NCBI GenBank assembly: GCA_958454405.1
Contig: CAUEBO010000002.1
Span: forward strand, 1 to 64,000
Direction of reading: 5' to 3'
DNA: 64,000 bases
From: an uncultured Eggerthellaceae bacterium
Lineage (GTDB): Bacteria > Actinomycetota > Coriobacteriia > Coriobacteriales > Eggerthellaceae
Positions 1 through 7,962 of this stretch are shown piece by piece. How positions within the stretch are numbered: the first letter of the stretch is position 1; each line of letters opens with the position of its first letter. The notes under the pieces were generated by a model. It did no database searches. It was not told where the DNA came from and saw nothing but the letters and a program-made list of their open reading frames with translations. A program made the translations under genes and the position numbers.

Positions 1-843
1 GTCGTGCTCATCGACGTGGCCGAGGGCCTGCCGCAGGGCAAGGCGCTCGACATGATGCACATGCGCAGCGTCGAGCAGTTCACGGTGCACGTGACCGGCA
101 CGAACGACTACGCCGACACGCGCGACTCCGATGTGGTGGTCATCACCGCCGGCATCGCCCGCAAACCCGGCATGACGCGCGAGGACCTGCTCGGCGTGAA
201 CGCCGGCATCATGAAGTCGGTGATCGGCCAGGCCATGGAGGCGTCCCCGAACGCCGTGTTCATCTGCGTGACGAACCCGCTCGACGTGATGACGACGTTG
301 GCTTATCGGCAGTCGGGCCTGCCGGCGAACCGCCTCATGGGCATGGGCGGCGTGCTGGATTCCTCGCGCCTCGCGTTCGCGGTGTGCGAGCAGCTGGGCT
401 GCGAGCCGGCCGACGTGGTGGCCTGGGCCGTGGGCGCGCATGGCGAAGGCATGGTGTGCTGGCCGCGCTTCACCACGGTGGACGGCACCCCCATCACGGA
501 GCTTTTGGACGAAGAGGCCGTGGCGAGCGTGGTGCAGCGCTGCGTGAAGGGCGGCGCCGAGGTGGTCGCCTTCCTCAAGACGGGCAGCGCCTACTATGCG
601 CCCGGCGCGTCCATCGCGAAGATGGTGGAAGCCATCCTCACCGACTCGCATGAGGTCATGAGCGTGTGCGCGCACATCGACGGCCAGTACGGCATCGAGG
701 ACCTCTACATGAACGTGCCGGCGCGCCTTGGCAGAAACGGCGTGGAGGAAGTGGTCGAGTTCGACCTGAACGACGACGAGCTGGCGGCTTTGCGCGCGTC
801 CGCCGACAGCGTGCGCGCAGGGTTGGCGAACCTGCCGGAGTAG
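1..843 (+). CDS. mdh: Malate dehydrogenase (LDH-like type), 5' truncated by window edge
   Basis: NAD-dependent oxidation of L-malate to oxaloacetate (or the reverse) in the cytoplasm. The first base of the window is in frame, so about 280 C-terminal residues are visible and the N-terminal glycine-rich NAD loop lies outside. Family landmarks are present: the ITAGIARKPGMTRED segment carries the substrate-binding arginines of the mobile loop, GGVLDSSR supplies the Asp and Arg of the relay, and VGAHGEGMV contains the catalytic His. The ARKPGM signature is typical of LDH-like malate dehydrogenases rather than lactate dehydrogenases. A long inverted repeat follows the stop codon. The fumarase genes about 5.5 kb downstream serve the neighbouring step but are not in the same operon. 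Confidence 0.9.
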   Translation, partial: VVLIDVAEGLPQGKALDMMHMRSVEQFTVHVTGTNDYADTRDSDVVVITAGIARKPGMTREDLLGVNAGIMKSVIGQAMEASPNAVFICVTNPLDVMTTLAYRQSGLPANRLMGMGGVLDSSRLAFAVCEQLGCEPADVVAWAVGAHGEGMVCWPRFTTVDGTPITELLDEEAVASVVQRCVKGGAEVVAFLKTGSAYYAPGASIAKMVEAILTDSHEVMSVCAHIDGQYGIEDLYMNVPARLGRNGVEEVVEFDLNDDELAALRASADSVRAGLANLPE

Positions 844-859
844 GTTCGACCTGCGGGGC

Positions 860-935
860 GGGCGGGGAGGTCGCACAGGGCTTCTCGCACACTTCGCGAA
901 AGCTCGGCACCCTGCACGACCTCCCCGCCCTTGTT
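860..935 (+). terminator. Long hairpin after mdh, probable terminator
   Basis: Bases 860-873 pair perfectly over 14 bp with 917-930, and additional pairing inside the loop is possible. A short T-containing stretch (ttgttg) follows. It starts 16 bp after the mdh stop. The uridine tract is weak, so termination is inferred from the stem and position. Confidence 0.45.
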
Positions 936-1051
936 GCGGGTTGGATGGGCCGGCGGGTTGCTACTATAGCGCGGATCATGGGGGCGTCGCTTGGGCGGCG
1001 CTCCCTTCGTTGGGGGAGGGGTCGAACTCTCCTTAATAAGAGAGGTTCAAC

Positions 1052-1843
1052 ATGCTGATAGAGATCGACGAGAGGTACTGCGTCGGGTGCGGGCGCTGCG
1101 TGGACGACTGCGTGGGCGCGAACCTGGCGCTGGAGGACGGCATCGCGCGCGTGAAAGGGCGCTGCATCCTGTGCGGGCACTGCGTGGCCGTGTGCCCGAC
1201 CGGGGCGGTGTCCATTCCAAGCTACGATATGGAGGACGTGGAGATATGCGTGCCCGCCAGCGCGGCTATCGATCCTCGTACAATGCTCGGGGTCATCAAG
1301 TCGCGTCGCAGCGTGCGCAACTACCTTCCGAACGCCATCGGGCAAGACGCGTTGCGCCTCGTGCTGGATGCGGGACGCTACACCGCCACGGCGAAGAACG
1401 CCCAAGGCTGCCGCTTCATCGTGGTGCAGGACGAACTCGACGAACTCAAGCGCCTCGTGTGGGGCGGCATCGAGGACGCGCTGGCGCTTTCCGGCGCTGA
1501 CAAGCCGCGCTGGGCCACGCTCTACGAGCCCTTCTTGAACGGCGTGCAGGCGGGGCAGCAGGACTTCCTGTTCCGCAACGCGCCCGCTGTCGCCTTCGTC
1601 GCGGCTGACCGCGCCGACGATGCGGGGCTGGCCGCGCAGAACATGGAGCTTGTGGCGGCGTCGCTCGGCTTGGGCGCCCTGTTCAACGGCTACCTGTGCC
1701 GCGCCGCCGAGGCGCTGCCTGCCGTCAAGGCGTTCCTTCAGGCCGGAGATCGGCCCCTGCAGATCTGCATGCTGCTGGGTCATCCCGCCGTTTCCTACCG
1801 GCGCACGGCCCCGCGCCTGCCGGGCGACTTCGTGCTGAAGTAG
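1052..1843 (+). CDS. Ferredoxin-nitroreductase fusion protein
   Basis: 263 aa cytoplasmic flavoprotein. The N-terminus is a 2[4Fe-4S] ferredoxin domain with cysteines at 10, 13, 16, 20 and 38, 41, 44, 48. From about residue 84 (IKSRRSVRNYLP) a nitroreductase fold follows, with the usual FMN-binding arginines and serine near its start. Such fusions pass electrons from the clusters to FMN and reduce nitro compounds, quinones or unknown substrates; the native substrate cannot be read. The ATG has an AGAGAGG ribosome-binding site close upstream. The gene is convergent with the following LysR gene, and the two stop codons abut at 1843/1844. Confidence 0.88.
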   Translation: MLIEIDERYCVGCGRCVDDCVGANLALEDGIARVKGRCILCGHCVAVCPTGAVSIPSYDMEDVEICVPASAAIDPRTMLGVIKSRRSVRNYLPNAIGQDALRLVLDAGRYTATAKNAQGCRFIVVQDELDELKRLVWGGIEDALALSGADKPRWATLYEPFLNGVQAGQQDFLFRNAPAVAFVAADRADDAGLAAQNMELVAASLGLGALFNGYLCRAAEALPAVKAFLQAGDRPLQICMLLGHPAVSYRRTAPRLPGDFVLK

Positions 1844-2863
1844 TCAGCTCGCCGATGCGTGCCCTGAGCGCTCCAAGATGGCGGCGCCCTGCTTCTTCGT
1901 GACGACCTCCACGCCGAAGGAAGTGCGCTCGGCGCTGCGGCGGGCCACCTGCTTGAGGCAGGTTTCGAGCGCGGCCAGGTTTTCCGAGGGACACTCGCCG
2001 GCCTTCGAGAGCAGTCCCACGAACATGGTTTCCGGAAGGTCGGCAAGGGGAACGACCTTGATGAACCCGTGCTGCACGAAAAAGTTGTTGACGGCGCACA
2101 TGCCGGGGAAGATGCCGATCTTCTCGCCGCTCAGGATGCTTTTGAAAATGTAGCCCGAATCGGTGGTGAGCAATTGGTTCTCTTGCGGGCCCTCGGCCGT
2201 GACGACAATTTTCGATGCCTGCGAGATGCCCTTGTCGCGATAGCCGTCGTACTCGATGTAGGTGCCGTCCTCGATGTCCTCGACGGATACGGCCGCCTTG
2301 CCCGACCAGGGATGGTTGATCGAGACGAAGGCGCAGTAGCCGCTCTGCAGCCATATGTCGAACGTGAGCCCGTGCTTCTCCATGAGCTTTTGGTACAGTC
2401 CCAAATAGCGCTCCGTGGGGGCGAACACCGCCGCCTGGGGGCCTCCCGGCTCGGCCATCTGGTCGAAAATATCGGGGTTGTCCGCTTTCTCGAGCGAGCA
2501 TTCGACGTGTTTGAATCGACGGAGGAACAGCGGCATGCCCTCTTCCAGAATCCAGTCGACGTAGAAGGGCGTGCAGAGCAGCTTGGCTTTGCCTCCGCGG
2601 CTTCCGTTGGCCAGGTCGACGTAGCGCATCATTTCGTCGTAGCTGCCGACGATGCGGCGCGCGTATCCGGCGATGTCCTCGCCGAACTCCGTGGGGAGCA
2701 GGTCGTGCCCGTCCCTGTCGAACAGCTTCCTGCCCAGTTCCTTTTCCAGGCGGGCGATGGAGTTCGAAAGGGCCGGCTGCGTGATGAAGAAGCTGCGGGC
2801 CGCTTCCGTGAACGACCGCTCGTCGTAGAGCGCAAGGAAGTATCTCAGCTGTTCGAGGGTCAT
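1844..2863 (-). CDS. LysR-family transcriptional regulator
   Basis: 339 aa DNA-binding regulator. The N-terminal winged helix-turn-helix (about residues 3-60) begins MTLEQLRYFLALYDERSFTE and contains the conserved ITQPALSNSI recognition-helix region. The rest is a LysR substrate-binding domain of the periplasmic-binding-protein fold, slightly longer than usual. The effector is unknown. It is convergent with the nitroreductase fusion and upstream of nothing on its own strand for about 350 bp, so the target may be itself or the hydratase/dehydrogenase pair encoded further along on the same strand. Confidence 0.9.
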   Translation of the reverse strand: MTLEQLRYFLALYDERSFTEAARSFFITQPALSNSIARLEKELGRKLFDRDGHDLLPTEFGEDIAGYARRIVGSYDEMMRYVDLANGSRGGKAKLLCTPFYVDWILEEGMPLFLRRFKHVECSLEKADNPDIFDQMAEPGGPQAAVFAPTERYLGLYQKLMEKHGLTFDIWLQSGYCAFVSINHPWSGKAAVSVEDIEDGTYIEYDGYRDKGISQASKIVVTAEGPQENQLLTTDSGYIFKSILSGEKIGIFPGMCAVNNFFVQHGFIKVVPLADLPETMFVGLLSKAGECPSENLAALETCLKQVARRSAERTSFGVEVVTKKQGAAILERSGHASAS

Positions 2864-3227
2864 ATGCCTCCTGCGGGTCGGAGCGCTGGGCCGATCGACT
2901 GTCGAACGAAGCTGCGCCCCTGCGCAGCCGCAAGCGAGCAGCTTCCCCTATTTATACTCGGCCTTGTCCGGTTTTTCAAGGTTCGGGATCGAAGGGGGAG
3001 CGGAAGGGAGAGGGAACGCTGTCGGACGGCTTGCTGCGGATCGGTTCGCCTCCTGTCCAGCAACTGTCGCGCACAGGTTCCGCTTCCCAAGCGAAGCTGG
3101 GCTGGTGGCTTTCGCTCCCAGCCCAGCCATCAGGGATTCGATTCATCCTGCGGACCCCTACGAAAGTGTGATGGCCGAAAGCCTGCATCGGCGCGCGATG
3201 GCGCGCATCGATGCAGCGGAGGGACCA

Positions 3228-4004
3228 TCAGCCTTTGCGGGCCGCCTTCGCCTCAGCCCATGCACGGGCCGCCTCGGCTCCTGCGCCGATGCGCGAGAGG
3301 TAGTTGCTGTAGTCGCGCTCGATGGCCAAGCCGCGTTCATCGGTGGAGTCTTGCGCCTGGTCGGCAGCTCTTTTTACGGCGAACAGTATCTCGGTGGGGG
3401 TGACGGCAAGCTTGTGGGCGAAGGCCTCCGTCTGAGCTTCGAGCTGGTCGGCTGGGACCACTCGCTGCACGAGTCCCAGGCCGAAGGCCTGCTCGGGGGT
3501 GATGCGCTCGCCGGACATGGCCAGGTACTTCGCCCATTTTGGTCCGGCCGTCTTCGCAACTTTTGCGATGCCGCCGCATATGGGAATCGCACCGATGCCC
3601 ACTTCGGGGAAGGCGAGCTTCGTGCCCTCGGCGACGAAGATGAAATCGCACATGAGCGCCAGCTCGAAGCCGCCGCCCATCGCCACGCCGGCGACCTCGG
3701 CGATCACGGGTTTGCGGCAGCGCGCGATCTCGCCGAAGCAGTCCTGCATGAGCGCGCACCAGGCGTCGCCGTCGGTAACCGCGCCGGAGGTCATGTACTT
3801 GATGTCGTCGCCTGCCGAGAACGCCCGCTCGGATCCGCGGATGATGGCCACGCGGGCTTCGGCGTCGGCCTCGAATTCCTGGACGGCTGCTTTGACGTCG
3901 AGGAACGACACGTTGTTGAATGCATTGAGGCAGTCTGGACGGTTGAGCGTCAGAATGGTCACTGCGCCGCGCTTCTCGTAGATGAGGGTTTCGTACGAAC
4001 TCAT
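3228..4004 (-). CDS. Enoyl-CoA hydratase/isomerase (crotonase) family protein
   Basis: 258 aa crotonase-fold enzyme. Start chosen at the ATG at 4004 because GGAAGGAG lies six bases upstream; the open frame continues further but without a comparable site. The oxyanion-hole region (AFSAGDDIKYM, and GVAMGGGFELAL) is intact, and both glutamates used by true hydratases are present: E114 in GGGFELAL and E134 in FPEVGIG. A water-adding or -removing activity on an enoyl-CoA is therefore plausible. It lies 69 bp downstream of the acyl-CoA dehydrogenase on the same strand, so the two probably form an operon that interconverts acyl-, enoyl- and hydroxyacyl-CoA. The substrate is not identifiable. Confidence 0.88.
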   Translation of the reverse strand: MSSYETLIYEKRGAVTILTLNRPDCLNAFNNVSFLDVKAAVQEFEADAEARVAIIRGSERAFSAGDDIKYMTSGAVTDGDAWCALMQDCFGEIARCRKPVIAEVAGVAMGGGFELALMCDFIFVAEGTKLAFPEVGIGAIPICGGIAKVAKTAGPKWAKYLAMSGERITPEQAFGLGLVQRVVPADQLEAQTEAFAHKLAVTPTEILFAVKRAADQAQDSTDERGLAIERDYSNYLSRIGAGAEAARAWAEAKAARKG

Positions 4005-4072
4005 GGAGCGCTCCTTCCAAGAGGGGACGGTTGATCCGCCCTGCAACCCGGCCGGGTTGCAGGGCGGCGGGG

Positions 4073-5209
4073 CTATCCGTAGTAAGGGACGTTCTTCGCG
4101 TCGAGTTTGGCCAGATCCTTGGCGATCAGGCTGTACTGGATCGGGGCGGTCAAGTCGCCGATGCTGGTGCCCATGGCATCGCGCAGGTAGTGCGCCACGC
4201 CCGCATCCTCGTCGTAGCCAAGGCCGCCGTAGAGCTGAATGAGCTCGCGGCAGCATTCGACGGAGGCGTCGGTGGTGAACACCTTGACCATCCTGATGAG
4301 CGTTGGGTCAGGGCGGCCCTTCTCGACCAAGCGGCAGGCGTCGTCGATGAAGCTGCGCGAGGCCTCGATCTTCGTTTTGATGCGAGCGAGCGACGCTGCT
4401 ATCTGGGGCATTTCGACGATCGGCTGCTTTTTGAACGTGCGGACCTTGAGCCAGTCCCGGGTTTTGGCGTACGCGCCCTCCATCGTCCCCAGGGCAACCG
4501 ACGACATGTGCAGGTAGCCGGCCGCCAGGTTGGGGAGGAATCTAACCATGTTGACCTGGTTCGATGCTGGAATGCGGACGTCGGAAAGCGACAGGTTCGC
4601 GTTCGCTGCGCCGTTCATGCCCATCTTGCGGTCGGCCTTGTGCCGCGTGAAGCCCTCCATGTCTGAGCTCACGAGGAAATACGCGGGCTTTCCTTCAAAT
4701 ATGCCGCCGTTGACCAGGACGTAGTCCGCCACATGCCCGTTCGTGACGAATTGCTTGGTGCCGTTGAGCACGATCTCCCCGCCGTCGCGCACGCCCATGG
4801 CAGGCCATTCGGAGAAGTTCACGACGCCGGCAGGATCGGTCTCGGCGATGGCGCCGATCTTCTCCCCGGAGATCAAGGGGGCGACGAGGGCGTCGTGGTC
4901 GGGGTTGTCGTCGCAGATCAGCATGAGCGGCATCGTCATGCTCACCATGAGGCTGCATCCCAAGGCGGGCATCTCCTTGGACACCTCTTCCAAGATGGTG
5001 AGCGAGCTTGCCAGATCGAGTCCCGAACCGCCGTGCTCCTTGGGCACGTCGGCTCCGATGAATCCGAGCTCGCCGCAGCGCCTGTTCAGCTCGAAGGGGA
5101 ATTCGTTGCCTTTGTCGTACTCCATGAACTTCGGGCGTATCTCGTGTTCGGCGAATTCGCGCACCGACTCCCTGATCAGCGTCTGCTCGTCGTTGAGGAT
5201 GCGTGCCAT
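4073..5209 (-). CDS. Acyl-CoA dehydrogenase family protein
   Basis: 378 aa FAD enzyme of the acyl-CoA dehydrogenase fold. A good ribosome-binding site (GGAGGG) precedes ATG 5209. The FAD/substrate segment IAETDPAG, the KQFVTNG loop and the C-terminal YGGLGYDEDAG / YLRDA region are recognisable. At the place where medium-chain-type enzymes carry the catalytic Glu (IYEGT), this protein has IGDLT, so aspartate 352 aligns with the usual base. It could act as a reductase or use another acidic residue such as E244. It probably forms an operon with the crotonase gene and would need an electron-transfer flavoprotein; etfAB genes are near the far end of this window. Confidence 0.88.
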   Translation of the reverse strand: MARILNDEQTLIRESVREFAEHEIRPKFMEYDKGNEFPFELNRRCGELGFIGADVPKEHGGSGLDLASSLTILEEVSKEMPALGCSLMVSMTMPLMLICDDNPDHDALVAPLISGEKIGAIAETDPAGVVNFSEWPAMGVRDGGEIVLNGTKQFVTNGHVADYVLVNGGIFEGKPAYFLVSSDMEGFTRHKADRKMGMNGAANANLSLSDVRIPASNQVNMVRFLPNLAAGYLHMSSVALGTMEGAYAKTRDWLKVRTFKKQPIVEMPQIAASLARIKTKIEASRSFIDDACRLVEKGRPDPTLIRMVKVFTTDASVECCRELIQLYGGLGYDEDAGVAHYLRDAMGTSIGDLTAPIQYSLIAKDLAKLDAKNVPYYG

Positions 5210-5517
5210 GGTGCCCTCCTACCCCCTCGCGCGCGCGTGGTTGCACGGGTGCCTGCGGACGGCCGTCCGCTCCATGCCGACGTGCGGCGCTTCGCAAGCG
5301 GCGGGTGTGGCGGGCGGCCCTCGCCTCGATGGTTCCAGCGTACGCGGCGCGGCGGGAAAATGCTCATTCGCATCGGAAATGCCCGGGCATAAGAAGCGCG
5401 TGATGCCGCGCGCGGCGAGGGTGACCGAAATCGGTCCAAGACGTGCGTGGCAGGTGCTATGGCCAGACGAGCCGCAGGCTTTCCGGCTCTCCGCTGATTG
5501 CGGCCGGAGGTCAGCAT

Positions 5518-5759
5518 GTTTCAGCATTAGACGGACGCGCGCGGAGAGCAACGCGCACGGTGAGCGCGATCGCAAGATCGCACGGCTCATTTCGATCCGC
5601 GTCCTCTGTGCGGAGGGCGACGCCCTGGATCTTCGCGGTGGAGGCGACGGCCTTCGAGTTTCAACCCACGCCCTCCGTCCGGAGGGCGACCCTGCGCCTG
5701 CGCGCCGCGATGCCGCCACCTCCCGCATTTCAACCCACGCCATCCGTGTGGAGGGGCCA
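5518..5759 (-). CRISPR. Decayed CRISPR array remnant, type I-C-like repeats
   Basis: Three units keep an exact 69-base period: 5589-5621, 5658-5690 and 5727-5759, each 33 bases, separated by 36-base spacers. The middle copy best matches the type I-C repeat (GTTTCAACCCACGC...GGAGGGCGAC as read on the plus strand). The outer copies carry many substitutions. A fourth, much more degraded unit with a 2-base insertion lies at 5518-5552 and keeps the period at its right end. I-C repeats end in TTGAAAC/T, so the array reads on the minus strand. No cas gene is in the window and the repeats differ strongly, so I regard it as inactive. Confidence 0.75.
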
Positions 5760-6335
5760 TCGCAGATCGTACCTTTCAATGAGGCTGCACGTCCGCTCTT
5801 TCGAAGACTTGCGAATTCGCGAAAGAACGGGCGCAAAGCGAGGGGTCTTTCCCGCTCGTCATGCGTGATGTGCCGCCTCCCTTGGTGCGACAACGCTCCT
5901 TTGTGGCGGGCGTCCCCGCCGCCTTCCATGCCGCGTGTGCGTCGTGCGCGGGAAATCCCCCCGCGTGGCAGTTATCGCCGTTAGTTGATCATCGGCGTTT
6001 CGCCTCTCGGAAGGCGCTGAAGAGAGTAAGCTTGTGAACAGGCCTTTTGTCGTGACCGAGCAAAGATGGTGTTCCCGTGGCGTGCCGACGCCGCTTTTCG
6101 CCCGCTTCGAATGATCAACCAACGGCAAAACCTGCCACGAAACCGTTTTTTTCGCGCGCTGGCTTCGGTCTTCGTTGGGCGGAGGGCGAAGCTTGGGAAA
6201 GTCGCGACGCTCGCCTCTGGCGCCGTCCTGCGAGGGGACCGAGGAGCTGGGGCTGGAGACCGAGGTTTTCAGACCGGGGTTTGTTGGGGGAATCTGTCCG
6301 AGGCGGGTCGCGCGCGGCGGGGCACGCGCTTGCGG

Positions 6336-6341
6336 TATAAT
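6336..6341 (+). promoter_or_regulatory. -10 box directly upstream of the fumarase start codon
   Basis: A perfect TATAAT ends only eight bases before the ATG at 6350, and there is no Shine-Dalgarno sequence between them. A transcript started here would begin at or next to the start codon, which suggests a leaderless mRNA. No clear -35 element is seen. Confidence 0.55.
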
Positions 6342-6349
6342 CCATCCTT

Positions 6350-7390
6350 ATGGAAACCATCATCACGAAATCACAGGTTGCGGATGCGGTTTACGCAGCC
6401 ATCCCGCGGCTGGCCTGCGAGTTGCCGGCCGACATCGCGGCGGGGCTTGTGGCGGCGCGCGCCGTAGAGGACAGCCCGCGCGGGCGGGCCGTGCTCGACC
6501 AGCTGGTGGAGAACGCGCGCATCGCACAGGAGGATCGCGTGCCTATCTGCCAGGACACCGGCACGGTGTGGGTCAGCCTCGAGATCGGGCCCGATGTGCT
6601 CATGCGCGGCGACGTGTTCGCCGACGTGGACGACGCGGTCGCCCGCGCCTACGACGAGGCGCGCCTGCGCAAGTCGGTGGTGCGCGACGCCGTGCTCGAC
6701 CGCGCGAACACGGGCGACAACACGCCTGCGTTCTGCGACGTCCACCCCGTGGACGAGCCGGGCGCGGCGCGGCTGCACATCATGCTGAAGGGCGGCGGCT
6801 CGGACAACGCGAGCCGCGTGGTCATGCTGGTGCCGGGCGCCGGCAAGCAGGGCATTGTGGACGAGCTCGTGCGCTGCGTGCGCGAGAAGGGCGCAAACGC
6901 CTGCCCGCCGCTCGTGGTGGGTGTGGGCATCGGCTCCACGTTCGACAAGGTGGCCGGCTTGGCGAAGCGGGCGCTCATGCGCCCGGTGGACGAGCCCGCG
7001 GCCGACCCGCGCGTGCGCGCGCTCGAAGAGGAGCTGCTCGCGGCCGTGAACGCCACGGGCGTGGGCCCCGGCGGCTTGGGCGGCCGCACGACGGCGCTCG
7101 CCGTGCGCGTTGCCACGGCGCCGTGCCACATCGCGGCGCTGCCGCTGGCCATCAACATGGGGTGTTCCGCCATGAGGAGATGCACGGTGGACTTGGCTTC
7201 GGAGGAAGGCCTTTGTCATCCTGAGCGCAGCGCGCAGCGCGGAGTCGAAGGATCCCGCGCGGCGTCAGCGTTGAGCGCTGCGGAAGAGGACGGGAGCGTG
7301 CCGCTCAAGTGCGCGTCTGGCCTGGCGGCCCGCATGGGATCCTTCGGCTCCGCTCAGGATGACAAAATCGAGGGGGTGCGTCGTGGCTAG
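6350..7390 (+). CDS. Fumarate hydratase class I, alpha subunit, with repeat-derived C-terminal extension
   Basis: 346 aa; with the downstream beta subunit it forms a [4Fe-4S] hydro-lyase that interconverts fumarate and malate. The catalytic-domain residues fit the family: C67 in VPICQDTG, C185 before GVGIGSTFDK, and C272 in INMGCSAMRR are candidate cluster ligands, and KGGGSDNAS is the substrate-binding loop. Normal alpha subunits end shortly after the third cysteine region. Here the frame runs on for about 60 residues (CHPERSAQRG ... FGSAQDDK) encoded by the palindromic repeat at 7215-7363, so this tail is probably not functional. A tartrate dehydratase of the same family cannot be fully excluded. 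The start codon has no Shine-Dalgarno site and sits just after a -10 box. Confidence 0.85.
   Translation: METIITKSQVADAVYAAIPRLACELPADIAAGLVAARAVEDSPRGRAVLDQLVENARIAQEDRVPICQDTGTVWVSLEIGPDVLMRGDVFADVDDAVARAYDEARLRKSVVRDAVLDRANTGDNTPAFCDVHPVDEPGAARLHIMLKGGGSDNASRVVMLVPGAGKQGIVDELVRCVREKGANACPPLVVGVGIGSTFDKVAGLAKRALMRPVDEPAADPRVRALEEELLAAVNATGVGPGGLGGRTTALAVRVATAPCHIAALPLAINMGCSAMRRCTVDLASEEGLCHPERSAQRGVEGSRAASALSAAEEDGSVPLKCASGLAARMGSFGSAQDDKIEGVRRG
7215..7363. repeat. Dispersed palindromic repeat inside the fumarase alpha reading frame
   Basis: A 149-base element with inverted arms at 7215-7253 and 7337-7363, both beginning (in opposite directions) gtcatcctgagcg and ending gaaggatcc. Translated, it gives the well-known CHPERSA...SFGSAQDDK signature seen as spurious protein tails in many bacterial genomes. 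It is in frame and adds the C-terminal tail to the fumarase alpha subunit just upstream of the beta-subunit start. Confidence 0.8.
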
Positions 7391-7928
7391 CGTCGACCCC
7401 ATCCGCCTGACCTTGCCGTTCGACCGCGGCGCGCTGGCCGCTCTGGAAGCGGGCGATGCCTGCCTGCTCACGGGGCCCCTGTACACGCTGCGCGATGCGG
7501 GGCATGTGCGCCTCATGGCCGAACTCGAAGCCGCCGGCGGGCAGCTGCCGTACGGCTTGGACGGCCAGGCCATCTTCTACGCAGGACCCACGCCCGCGGC
7601 CGCCGGACGCCCGTTCGGCGCGGTCGGGCCCACCACGGCCAGCCGCATGGACTTCGCGGCGCCGGCGCTGCACCGCGCGGGCATCGCGGCTACGGTGGGG
7701 AAGGGGCGGCGCAGCGCCGAGGTATGCGACGCCTGCGCGGCCACGGGTTCCGTTTATTTCGTGGCGTGCGGCGGGGCTGCGGCCTATCTGGCGAAATGCG
7801 TGGCATCATCGGAAACGGTGGCGTACGGAGATTTGGGGACCGAAGCGCTGCGCCGCATCGAGGTCGTCGACTTCCCCGTCTTCGTTGGAATCGACGTCCG
7901 CGGCAACGATGTGTACGATCTCGTCTGA
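7383..7928 (+). CDS. Fumarate hydratase class I, beta subunit
   Basis: 181 aa from the GTG at 7383, chosen because GAGGGGG lies just upstream; an in-frame ATG at 7359 lies inside the repeat element and is less likely. It corresponds to the C-terminal domain of single-chain class I fumarases. The motif AVGPTTASRMD (residues about 79-89) and the KGRRSAEV segment are diagnostic of the beta subunit, which contributes substrate-binding residues to the active site formed with alpha. The two genes are one operon interrupted only by the repeat. Confidence 0.85.
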   Translation: MASVDPIRLTLPFDRGALAALEAGDACLLTGPLYTLRDAGHVRLMAELEAAGGQLPYGLDGQAIFYAGPTPAAAGRPFGAVGPTTASRMDFAAPALHRAGIAATVGKGRRSAEVCDACAATGSVYFVACGGAAAYLAKCVASSETVAYGDLGTEALRRIEVVDFPVFVGIDVRGNDVYDLV

Positions 7929-7962
7929 GCGCTCCTTCGCGCTCCGGATTGAATAAGGAACC

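Larger units (their letters stand above)
5210..6349. other. Gene-free region of about 1.1 kb
   Basis: No open frame here has convincing codon use, family resemblance and ribosome-binding site; long frames that cross it are antisense extensions of the dehydrogenase gene. It holds the degenerate CRISPR repeats at 5518-5759 and, at its end, the fumarase promoter. The rest is unassigned, and it may be the scar of a lost CRISPR-Cas locus. Confidence 0.6.

Noticed and set aside
5760..5990. Further CRISPR repeats or cas remnants to the right of the array
   Set aside because: The 69-base period is not continued at 5796, and no Cas-like peptide is seen in any frame.
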